This document shows, piece after piece, positions 14,201 to 22,483 of a DNA stretch of 64,000 nt. Every line of letters begins with the position of its first letter. The first letter of the stretch is position 1. The DNA comes from Acanthaster planci (lineage: Eukaryota; Echinodermata; Asteroidea; Valvatida; Acanthasteridae): positions 83,336 to 147,335 of the forward strand of contig NW_019091687.1 of the NCBI RefSeq assembly GCF_001949145.1, given 5' to 3'. The position numbers were made by a program, and so were the translations under genes. The notes beneath the pieces are model-generated. The model searched no databases and had not been told where the DNA came from. It saw nothing but the letters and a program-made list of their open reading frames with translations.

Positions 14201-17200
14201 AGAGAAAACAAACTCGTGTAACTGTCTGCATCAAAGTACTATGTAGCACCATCAGAGGTCATACGGTTGATGACGACTGATTTTGATCGGATGTTATAAA
14301 TGCTGAGGTTTTCTTCTTCTCATGTTCTTCCTTCCTACTGTTTAGTACTTCTTCCATCATCGTAACGCCGTCCACATCGCTACAGTGATCAGCGAAGCGT
14401 ATCGACTGTGGGACAGCACCCCCGCAGATATTCACCCCAAGAGGATGCTGGAGGACTTCAAGCCGCTCACCAAGGGGCAGTACCCGATATTCAACAAATA
14501 CCCAAAGTTCATCGTAGACTATCAGGTATGCGGAAGAGCAGTTCCTGAGTGAACGTTAGCGGCCGTCAACCACTGTCTGCCTTCCAGACCCTGGATTCGT
14601 TGAGTTGAAGACTTTCACTGTGAGACTCCCCAGGCGAAAAGAAATTGGACAAATTCTGTCACTGTTACCCACTGTCAAATATTGTGCACTTCTGGGGTCC
14701 AGCACGTGCAGGTAACATAACTTTAAGCTTCATGAGGACCCTCTCTCTTTCTAAGAGAAGGCATGTTTAAAAATTTCGCATTAAAAGGAAAGAGAATGAC
14801 GGCAAAGATTGACAGGATACCTTTGGGACACAGTAAATTTGAATAAATTTGAATAAATTTGGATAAATTTGGATAAATTTGGATAAATTTGAATAAATTT
14901 GGATAAATTTGTGACAAGGATCAGGTTTTTTACAAGTTCGTACTAGACGGGAATGAAATGGTAGGGACACTGTACACATCTTTTTTCACAAAGCAACGAC
15001 GGATATTTTTTTCCTTTGAATCAAGGCCCAGGAACGCGAGCGGATCCGGCAGGACGAGCTGGAGTACCTGCACCAGCGCCAGGCGGCGGCCGAGCTGCAG
15101 CGAGAGTTGGACAAGCGACAGGGGGAGGAGGCGGCCTGGTACCGCCAGCAGGCGCTGCTGAGAGAGGCCGAGGAGCAACGCCGGAGCCTGGTGGCCGAGG
15201 AGGAACAGAAGCTTATAGACCAACGGGTCAGGTGAGGTTTGCACCTTCACAAAAGGGTCAGCTGCCAATCTGACAAACCTTGGCACAACTTTGCACCGTA
15301 CTTACGGTCAATTTCATGAAAAGTTAATCCGGTGCGCAACGTTTTGATTATATTAAACTGAAATTTTTCTTCCATGTTTTGCCTTTTTATACACCAACTA
15401 ATGCAATAAAATGAGGTTCTAGTCAAGTCGCACCACTGCAGAAGTTTTGGGCAACCAGCTGGAAGTGAGGATTGTTCCTCACAGATGTGACAGTTTGATG
15501 GTAGGATTGTATTTATTTGGGGCGCTACCATTACGGAGATCCTCTTGGACCGTGTGGTTTTATTTGAGGGGAGGGGAGAGCGTTACAGACATTTGCTAAC
15601 TTCTTCCAAGGCCTCTGTATCTCCGCCCGTTTATCATCAGATTGCAAGCGATGAGGCGCGAGTTGCGAATACGGGAGCTGCAGCTCCTGGACGCAGCCAA
15701 GCGGAAGTTCATGCATCACCAGCAGACGCAGAAGGAAGCGGAGCTCGGCCGGCTGGACGACGAGATAGCCCGCAAGGTAGGAACGCTGTCGCTCAGAATG
15801 TTTAGATGAACAGGTCTAAACCAGTAGACTGACTGTCGTTGTTCTGGTCTGATGTCAGTGGGTAGTTGGGAGGATTTGGTGGTTCCTCCCTGGGGTCCAT
15901 CCGGTGATATCAGTGTGATTCTTGCCAGCGATGTGCCCGTTAATATTTTAAAGACTTCATCTTAATGAGTCAGATGGCCAAGGCTGCTGTTCTGCAAGGT
16001 TTTTCTGCTGGCTCTAAAATTGGCAATGCCTTCTTCGTCTTGCATTTCAACACTGTGACTAACAAGAACATCACCCACAGCACCGATTATGATTGGTAAG
16101 GACCAGTAATAGATGAGGAAATATGATTTCAGCCGTGGTAAAAACAGAAAGTCGTTGTCCACCATGTTCTGTCTGACTCAACTGGCGCGGTTAGTTTGAA
16201 TCTGTCAGCAGGTGTTTTTTAGCAGAGATGGATTATCTTTGGCACAGAATCTACTGCGAGAGCAAGAGACCAAGGCGGCGATGGACGATGTGGAGATCCG
16301 ACGGATGGAGCTACAGGCCCAGAAACAACTCCTGGAGCAGGTGGGTTCAGCCGATTGCTCGTGAGGGGTGTCGTACACTCCCAGGACGTAAATGATTGAC
16401 TGGGTTGTGTAGACGCATCAAAAAAATCACCAAGGATCTAAACTGTTGCAGCTGTGAGTAGGCACCGTCGATATTGCATTTTTGACTGATACCGATATAT
16501 CGGTTTTTTATATCAATATTATCGATATATCAAGTTTTATTCATTTTAATTTTGAAGGTATTATAACGGGTGAATTGTTCAAAGGATACACCTCTACACC
16601 GTAATGGTGTGATCCAATTCACCTTGGTGACATGTTGTAGCATCCGTATTGCTGTTGCCTACATGGGATGGGATACTCGCTGCTGTGCATAGCGATATCA
16701 TCAGCATGTGGTGCTAGTCTACGTGTGTTTGGTTAGCAAATAATTGTGTTTTGGAGGATAAATTTAGCGATATTTTCACGGCAAAGTGTATGCGAATTAT
16801 TGAAAGCGAGACTGAGATAGACGACTGAATTTATTCTTCAAATGTCGCCGTATAAGCTGCCTAGCTTAGAAGCTACAGGGACTTTTTCACTCAGCATAAG
16901 AATCAATGTAAGCTGTGGCTTATTGAAAATTGCGGTAATGTGACGATGTACTTTGATATTTTTTTAATAAAGATGGTTCCTCAGTAGCGATATTTTCGAT
17001 GTGTTTTCAATATCGATGTTTTTGAAGTATCAATATTTTTGATGTTTCTCCAACATCCGATATTTTTGATATATCGATATTACCAAATACCTAACACCGG
17101 CAATATCGATATCAAACCCATATCGATATATTGACGGTGCCTAGCTGTAAGTAAGATGAAACTGTCTGCCTTTTGCACAGGACCTGGCAAAGAGTTTGGC

Positions 17201-20200
17201 CAACACCACGCACCAGGAGCGAGCAGACGCCGATGCCTACCGACGCCAGGCTGAGCTGGAGGAGAGAGTCAGGAGGAGGGCCTGGGAGGACATGCAAGAT
17301 CAGCAGCACACGACCAGAAAGGTAGCTAGAGACAGACTGCCGCAGACACTGATCAGTATCCCTGTGGAGAGGTGTCGCTCTTGGGGCCATCAGTACCTCC
17401 ATTTTGGGCCGGGCGAGGTGTCTCCAAACTCAGGTTCCAGCAAGGCTGGCGTTGGACGTTGTCAGTGCACTTCCAGCACTTGAGTCAGCCTGGTATTCGG
17501 TAAAGACGTTGTGTTTGTTCCTGACTCACTTGGATTGAGCCGGTCACCGGTGCTGGGCAGCTGCCCACTGGTGATAGCTGGTCCCTTCCTTAGAGGCTTG
17601 AAGGTCACTATAACCCCCTTTGGTAGTCAAGTAAAGCAGTAGTGCTATTTAAGGTTTGGGTGACCCATGATATCCACGTTGGATCTCTATGGTCAAATTG
17701 TTTGGTTCTTGTCCGGGCCTGAACGATTCTGCTCTGGTCTAAATCAGTGTTTTTGTTCATCCAAATGTCCTGGAGAGTTTATTGCACCTTGATTAATAGT
17801 TGATTAATTTATCTTTATGCCATTTGAGTGGTTGATTGAAAAAGTAAGAAAGTCTGGTCTTAAAGAAGCAGGTCAACAACTCTCTCTGCCGGAAAATTTT
17901 GTTGAACCATCGATGGAATTTTTTTTTTACACCGGGGAGATGTACATTTGAATATTTGTTTTATTTAATAGCCTGATGCTTTATTTTACTTGAATTAATT
18001 GAGAAATGTTGTTGAGAGATTTGAAGAAGAGTTGCAGGGTGTTTTCTTTGTTTCACTTGGGAAACAGCAACTCCAGAGCGACATAGCCAAGGCAGAGGAG
18101 ATGAGTGACGAGGCCGGTCTGAGGAGGGACTCGGAGTACCGCAGGAGAATGGACAACCTGGAACGAGAGCTGAGGGGCTCGGAGGTAGGATGACCTCAGA
18201 TCGCCGGGCGTGATGGGTTGAGAGGCTGCCTGATTCTCTCAAAAGCCATCACGTTGCTGTAAAAAGCCCACTCACATCTTCCTTTGGCTGCACAAAATTG
18301 AGACATCTGGCCTGTTGCAAAGTAGTTGGGTATGAATTTGTATTGCCAAACCTTGATGTGAAGTTCAGTCGGTGGGACTGATCTTTCATCCCCAGAGAAC
18401 GCTTGACGTTTTGGTATTACCTGTGAGAAGAGCCTCACTTATTGGTGCATTCTCTGGTCAGGTCTGGTGGATAACGTAGTCTGAAGTCATGCTCTTATTT
18501 TCTATGCAATGCCTTCAGGTTACAAGACTTCACCAGGAGAATCACAGACTTGAGGAGGAAATCCAGTCCATCATGAGAGGCATTGCCGACAGGAAGGTAG
18601 GCGGGTTTACTAAATAATGGTGAAGAGAATGGATTGGATTTGTAGACAAGTTCCCAAGTTTGGATGTCTGTGGTGCCCTCGAGGAATCGTTTCTGACCGA
18701 GGTCCAACAGTTTTTTCGCCGTTGCAATCTGGGTGGTGCACTGGTTTGGCTTCGTAGAAATTCCTCCTGAATTCTCCACTAGGGAGATTAGCGAGGAAGC
18801 CTTTGGGAGAGCGGAAACTAATTCCATTTCAGGGGGTTATTGCAGTGTACGTTGTAGTCGTCTGAAGTTTTGGCTGAAAACTGCGGGTTAAGGCGAATCA
18901 GTGATGGCCTGATGGAGATTTTTTATACTTTTATAGGTTTTTGGATAAAACAAGTGGTGAAATGCAGACGATGACATACGGGGTCGCTGAAATTGTTGAC
19001 TGTTGTCCCTCATTGGCCTGTCGAGATGCAAACTAGTATCTATTGTGATTATGTGACGGCTGATTTTGAATAAGTTTGTGACCTGATGGGTATGACGTCT
19101 CAACTGGAAGGTATCCCAATTTGATTTGGAAGGTTTCCAGTCGGAAACTTAAGTAGTGTCCAACTGGAAACCATCATTAGGTACAGCTTGACTTGATTTC
19201 ACGCTTCAACATGGGCCTGTTTTGAACCCTGAACAGAATGGGAGTGCTGTGTTATCCTAACGTGCAAAATCCTTGATAAGTGAGCACCTCCGATTCTTAT
19301 GGTTTGCATTTAAAAATTTTTTTTCAAGGTGTTGACTTCCCTCATCAGTGGTGGATAAATTCGACATTTCCAAGTACTTTTTTTTTGATATAAATTACGA
19401 TATATATTATTGTAATTCCATTTAGTACTTTCTTAATATCAGTGGAAGCTACTTGTCCGTATCCATGACATTTTGCACGGTCAGTCTCGAATGGAGAAGT
19501 AAAATAGGCTGCCAACAGATTTCCTCTCGTTTTGAACTTGCAGCTGGGAGAGGCGAAAGGGAAAGTGGCCGAATTCCACCAGCAGAGGGCGCTTTCCACT
19601 GCCCATGATGAACAGCTAGCAAAACTCGGTCAAGGTACACTCAAGTTGCCAAAGCTGACTTTGGCACATTTGATATTCTTGACTGCTCAAAGGCGCTAAA
19701 ATTTTGATTCTCAGGCATATTGTCTTTTCGGCTTTGAATTCAACTTGGGGTCTCTACATCTTTACTTTCTGCCAAATGAGGCTTGTTAAAATGTCCAGAA
19801 ATATATGACAAAATCACTTTTCTTTGCTTAATTTTTGTATTTCCTTTTTTGACAGGTCAGGTCACAGGGGCTGTAAACCTTAACAATAGTTCGACGAGGA
19901 GAAAAGCCTTGAACGACTTCAGTAGTTCTGAAGAGGACGACATTCCCAGTCTGTAAACGAGTTCCGTCTTACAAACTTGTCTTGTGGAGCACCTCAAATG
20001 TCCATTAACGCAAGATGTTCATCTGGTCAATGGCTACTAAAATTGAATCCCCATTTGTGCAGTTTGTTGGTCACGGTGTTGACGATGTCCATGACGTATT
20101 CAGTGCTTGAATGAGCACTGATAGACCTTGTGACTGGCTACACTGGACTAATTCAAGTCCCATTAAAAACGGTGTAAAATCAACAAAGTTCGGAACCCCT

Positions 20201-21121
20201 TTGCGGGCAACTGAAATTCCTGAGGCCTCTCTCTCTCAAAAAAGTGTTTGTTGGGTCCTTCAGATTTCAATTGATTTCCAAATTTCAGTAAGTTATCCAA
20301 TCAGATTTTTAATTTATCCACCAAAAACAAACCCACCCACCCCCCGAAAAAGACATCCCTCCACCTTCTCAGGCTCTTTGGACAATTTTCTGCAATAACA
20401 TTTTTGTCTGCCTTGCCCCTCGAATGGGAGCCCTTGAATCTAGAGAGTTGATCCTGGGCTGTAATAACACAATCCCACCATCTCTTGGGCCACACAAAAC
20501 TGTAGGGGCACTTTTTAAGCGCCTTGGCCCAGTACAAAATTTGCCTTGAAGTGGGACAGTGCACCTTGATCCGCGAGGAAGCCATTTTGATCTTATTCCC
20601 TGAATCTGTTGTATAAGATGTACAGCGTTCAGTGGCAGGGCACCAGATTATTTTATGATGGGCGTGCATTCCAAGCCTCCTGTTTACAATTTTTCAAAGT
20701 CTGGTTTAAAGCATAAACAAGATCAGGAAATAGTCATTGTAATAGACAGGTAATAATTTGTGATGAAGCTTCATTTTAGCACTTTTATTTTTTTCTCTCA
20801 AGTTTCCAGAATGAAGAGTCAACCGTGCTTTCATTTTCAATGTTGCCAACTCATGAATAAAATTGTGCGTCTAGCCATTTAAACCACTTTTGGGTCTGCT
20901 TATTTTGTAAAGAACATGTAGATATGATAACCTTTTTCTCCATTATTCGCTTTTTTTTCTTCCTAGTTTCTCTGGATCGAGGGAGGGACACCTTTGAGCA
21001 GCGGGAGAAGAACCTGATGAGGCAGGTCCAGGAACTCCGGAAGAAGATCGCCATGGAGACCAGACAGCAACATCCTCCGCCGTCCTTTGATGTGGACGGT
21101 GGGGGAAGTGATCGGGACTAA
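3852..21121 (+). CDS. TBC1D31: TBC1 domain family member 31 (WD40 + TBC + coiled coil)
   Basis: Twenty internal exons plus an alternative last exon join in frame to about 1016 residues; human TBC1D31 is about 1066 aa. Order is an N-terminal WD40 propeller, a charged linker, a TBC fold and a long C-terminal coiled coil, the TBC1D31/WDR67 architecture. In vertebrates the protein is at centriolar satellites/centrosomes, scaffolds OFD1 turnover and supports cilium formation; that role here is inferred from orthology. Very conserved blocks include FIAGDHLGNIYIFDL, LPENHTAFSSLVDKGTH, ALAHWS and LTKGQYPIFNKYPKFIVDY. Splice phases agree at every junction. The first coding exon is missing: exon 2 starts in phase 2 and needs about 25 upstream residues. 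The gene converges on the RNF212-like gene. Confidence 0.95.
4363..4478 (-). repeat. Dispersed repeat family R3, partial copy
   Basis: Shares the block around caccccctcgtcagttgaa with a second minus-orientation copy at 36668-36856, and in reverse orientation with copies at 9358-9525 and 38874-39060. It lies in the intron after TBC1D31 exon 3852-4007. The full copies are about 170-190 bp and non-coding. Class unknown; probably a MITE. Confidence 0.55.
6514..7162 (+). repeat. 17-copy 37-bp array of tRNA 5'-half-like units ending in a B-box-like tail
   Basis: The word gggctgat (with a few variants) recurs at 6514, 6551, 6588 and so on to 7106: 17 units at an exact 37-bp period with no indel. 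Each unit has the form of a tRNA 5' end: a 7-nt acceptor-like strand, TA, then a D-arm with a pol III A-box core (TAGCTCAGCTGGTAGAG). Only the last copy is followed by a B-box/T-arm-like sequence (GGTTGAAATCCC, 7141-7152). No unit can fold as a full tRNA. The array lies in the TBC1D31 intron 5985-7441. It probably arose by tandem amplification of the 5' half of a tRNA or tRNA-derived SINE. Confidence 0.9.
8557..8769 (+). CDS. TBC1D31: TBC1D31 linker exon (low-complexity, Thr/Arg-rich)
   Basis: A 71-codon exon in phase 0 on both sides, starting PPPALVKV, which matches the human PPPPLVKV linker. The rest is rich in Thr, Arg, Lys and Ser (TKKRDTSRDTTSTT) with no recognisable fold, as expected for the poorly conserved loop between propeller and TBC domain. 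The donor is gaa/gtactt. Unlike its neighbours its sequence is barely conserved beyond the first eight residues, so the 3' boundary rests on phase and on the next exon reading on as VADLPEGLDLNRL. Confidence 0.85.
9253..14525 (+). CDS. TBC1D31: TBC1D31 exons encoding the TBC domain
   Basis: Exons: 9253-9335, 10462-10608, 11489-11622, 12781-12914, 13578-13757, 14346-14525. They give the TBC fold: KGYGEYPAKYRMFIWRSVL, LPENHTAFSSLVDKGTH, YPIKSRKLLRVLQRTLSALA, LPLLAFPFVKLFQNNQLICF, NWCQLWFEYFPNPPVNVLS and TKGQYPIFNKYPKFIVDY. I see no IxxDxxR arginine-finger motif where active RabGAPs carry it (the stretch reads IKSRKLLRVLQR), so catalytic GAP activity is doubtful, as for the vertebrate protein. 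The exon at 12781 begins gtaact right after its acceptor, so a naive scan could mistake its first bases for a donor; phase 1 joining gives Cys-Asn-Trp-Cys. Confidence 0.93.
9358..9525 (+). repeat. Dispersed repeat family R3
   Basis: Begins with a ggctggagcaagagagggcg-like block and ends near the reverse complement of the cacccc(c)tcgtcagttgaa block. It parallels 38874-39060 over most of its length at moderate identity. It starts 22 bp after the donor of TBC1D31 exon 9253-9335. Non-coding; probably a MITE, class unknown. Confidence 0.6.
9748..9978. repeat. Palindromic MITE, copy A
   Basis: The two halves are approximate reverse complements: tttgtgtccctgtcacatct at the left and, inverted, a tttgtgtgcctgttacacct-like block at the right, followed by the ggtccaaaagtgt motif. 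The same structure occurs at 34179-34424. It carries no ORF. It lies in the TBC1D31 intron 9336-10461. Confidence 0.7.
10866..11098 (-). mobile_element. tRNA-derived SINE copy (minus orientation)
   Basis: Read on the minus strand, it has a tRNA-like head with a B-box-type core (GGGTTCGATTCCC) and a body containing gtttcctcccacccctaaaa, the cttctcattgtctcctctc block, and a tail near gaggaatccttggtgtc. The same elements in the same order occur at 13165-13426, 41688-41932 and 45003-45263. It lies in the TBC1D31 intron 10609-11488. Confidence 0.85.
12278..12480 (+). repeat. Dispersed 200-bp repeat R5, copy 1
   Basis: Starts at tatactgtttcaaaacaagg and ends aagtggtta, colinear with 46429-46630 over about 200 bp with small indels. 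Shared words include aaaatgtcggtaat, cagcagc, cagtcttttgtta and cgggctccccgg. Non-coding. It lies in the TBC1D31 intron 11623-12780. Confidence 0.8.
13165..13426 (-). mobile_element. tRNA-derived SINE copy (minus orientation)
   Basis: A full-length copy of the family best seen at 45003-45263, in the TBC1D31 intron 12915-13577. On the minus strand it runs from a gggagt head through a B-box-like GGGATCCAATCCC and the cacatgtggattgggttttc block to ttgaggaatccttggtttca. It ends about 150 bp before the acceptor of exon 13578-13757. Confidence 0.88.
14831..14910. repeat. 10-bp minisatellite, 8 units
   Basis: Tandem g(a/g)ataaattt units, seven intact after a first degenerate one (cagtaaattt). They lie in the TBC1D31 intron 14526-15025, about 115 bp before the exon. 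Units alternate between gaataaattt and ggataaattt. Confidence 0.95.
15026..19634 (+). CDS. TBC1D31: TBC1D31 exons encoding the C-terminal coiled coil
   Basis: Exons: 15026-15231, 15641-15776, 16248-16340, 17181-17321, 18068-18184, 18519-18596, 19544-19634. All are Glu/Arg/Gln/Leu-rich with heptad-like spacing (QERERIRQDELEYLHQRQAA; ADAYRRQAELEERVRRR), matching the vertebrate coiled coil, including the ERADADAYRR block near its centre. Exon 18519-18596 is only 78 nt. The last exon of the block ends in phase 1 (CAA G), which both downstream terminal exons can accept. Confidence 0.9.
16459..17143. mobile_element. hAT-like non-autonomous DNA transposon with TATCGATA-rich ends
   Basis: The ends are inverted repeats starting TAGGCACCGTC (16459-16469) and its reverse complement (17133-17143). 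They are bounded by an 8-bp near-duplication, gctgtgag (16451-16458) and gctgtaag (17144-17151). An 8-bp target duplication is the signature of the hAT superfamily. Both subterminal regions are packed with cgatat/atatcg words and short palindromes; the interior is AT-rich without a transposase ORF. The right end sits 29 bp before the acceptor of TBC1D31 exon 17181-17321. Confidence 0.85.
19579..19592 (+). promoter_or_regulatory. Exact match to the vertebrate CTCF core motif, inside a coding exon
   Basis: CCAGCAGAGGGCGC satisfies every position of the core CCASYAGRKGGCRS. It falls inside the coding exon 19544-19634 and so also encodes protein. A single core match has little weight; occupancy is unknown. 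Confidence 0.3.
19856..19956 (+). CDS. TBC1D31: TBC1D31 alternative proximal last exon
   Basis: After acceptor tttttgacag the sequence continues the phase of exon 19544-19634 and encodes 33 residues ending FSSSEEDDIPSL before a TAA. The tail is acidic and Ser-rich, unlike the coiled coil ending of the distal exon. An AATAAA lies downstream at 20856-20861, before the distal exon, so this could be a complete short isoform. No internal donor in this exon keeps the distal exon open, so the two ends look mutually exclusive. Confidence 0.65.
20856..20861 (+). terminator. Candidate poly(A) signal for the short TBC1D31 isoform
   Basis: AATAAA located 900 nt after the TAA of the proximal last exon and 106 nt before the distal last exon. 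The placement would fit an alternative polyadenylation unit but is not proof. Confidence 0.35.
20967..21121 (+). CDS. TBC1D31: TBC1D31 distal last exon
   Basis: The acceptor ttcttcctag is in phase with exon 19544-19634 (skipping 19856-19956). It encodes DTFEQREKNLMRQVQELRKK and ends GGGSDRD before TAA. The coil aligns with the human C-terminal segment of pattern NLIKKVRNLRQRL, so this is the conserved terminus. A downstream AATAAA candidate is at 22315-22320. Confidence 0.8.
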
Positions 21122-22483
21122 CCAGTGGACTTGCTCCGGTGGACAAAACACCATACTGCATTTTTTCAATTCACCGTACAGAGGGCTCTGTGAACTTAGG
21201 ACTTCTGTTGAAAAATATGGCAACTTTGAATTGTAAGACAAAAGTGGTAGGCCAGTGAAGAATCCCGCGGGAAATGGTCAGTTGGTGGAGTGATTGTGCG
21301 TTGAACCCAGAGATTTGACCCAGGCATGAATTCTGCCCATGTACTTTGCGCAGGCATCATTGAGGTTGTTGAGTAGCATAATTCTGGGATAATTCACGTC
21401 CCAGTCTCTTGGGTGCAGATGAATATAACATGCTCTTGGAAGCCAGTGGCTAACGGCTGCCAGTCACTTGCCATATGAACATATGTTACTGTCATCCACA
21501 GCCATTTAAGGGGACACAAAGTGAAGTCATTCCAGCACTGTGGGACAAAGAGTGGAATGACGCAAATCTGTCCACAGGTGGTAGAAGTACTGACCTGCGT
21601 ATGATGGGTGCACAGCATCTGCCTATGGCTTTTCGTCCGAATGAGCACAAAATTCTACGGAAATCAAGCAATTTCACCACCAGAAGGGGTACTTTGCTCA
21701 CTGAGCACATTAGCCATCCACTGTTGCATGCTCTTGGTGTCAGAAAATGATTCAAATGGCACCCGAAATATTGCATCAATGAATGCTTGTTCTTTGCTTA
21801 TACGCTACTTGTAACGATTTAAACAAAAAAACCACCACATTTGGAGCTAATTTATAAGTAAAATTGAAACTATGCTTTTTCCAATCCAGTGCTCTGAACT
21901 CCCTGCTTGCACATATTACTGTATATTGTAAATGCGGTTGCAGTTTCGCACATTTAGTTTGCACTGGATGAGATCTGTGAAATTCAGGGTTGAAATTCTG
22001 CATTGGTCTGTTTTCTGTTATCTTGCTTTGAAGTGTTTTTACACTAACGCGGTATTTGAATACCAACTCAGATTGCCCATTTCTTCGGCCAGACTGTGTC
22101 TACAAGAAATGACTGCATGTGTGTTTACATATATGTACAAAACCAGCACAGAGTCTTTGGATCTGGCGATTTTCCGTCCAGTTTTGGAAACTCTTAAGTC
22201 CAGTTTATACAATTGAGGTTGGAACGCTCAGCTTATCTCTGACCTCTGAGGAACTCACGACGCCTGGGATCGCTAACGATTTTGAAAACGTGTTCTCGCA
22301 AACTCCATCAGTACAATAAACAGCAGCATGAGGAGCTGTCCCGTCGCAGCGCACGGTCAAGTCGTCAATATCGGCACCCTTGCTTCCGTTATAGCTGTCA
22401 CTGGGAATCTCACACACCCGGCCGTTTGGATGGTTGAAGTTGCCAGCTGCGTCTGGTAGGAGACTAGGTCCGGCCGAGGCTGG
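21122..22483. other. Convergent intergenic region TBC1D31 / RNF212-like
   Basis: About 1.36 kb holding the presumptive 3' UTRs of both genes. No recognisable ORF. AATAAA on the plus strand at 22315-22320 could end the long TBC1D31 transcript. The stretch 22205-22483 is more GC-rich than the rest and has open frames on the minus strand, so it may be 3' UTR or an alternative C-terminus of the RNF212-like gene. Confidence 0.6.
22315..22320 (+). terminator. Candidate poly(A) signal for distal TBC1D31
   Basis: AATAAA 1.2 kb after the TAA at 21121, shortly before the antisense end of the RNF212-like coding sequence. If used, the two 3' UTRs would nearly meet. Confidence 0.3.

Noticed and set aside
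20301-20669. 122-codon minus ORF
   Set aside because: It lies in the TBC1D31 intron between the two terminal exons, antisense, without recognisable sequence.
22205-22417. 70-codon minus ORF as the C-terminus of the RNF212-like gene
   Set aside because: Its frame does not follow from exon 14 with a good acceptor, and the TAG at 22484 already gives a family-typical length of 296 aa.
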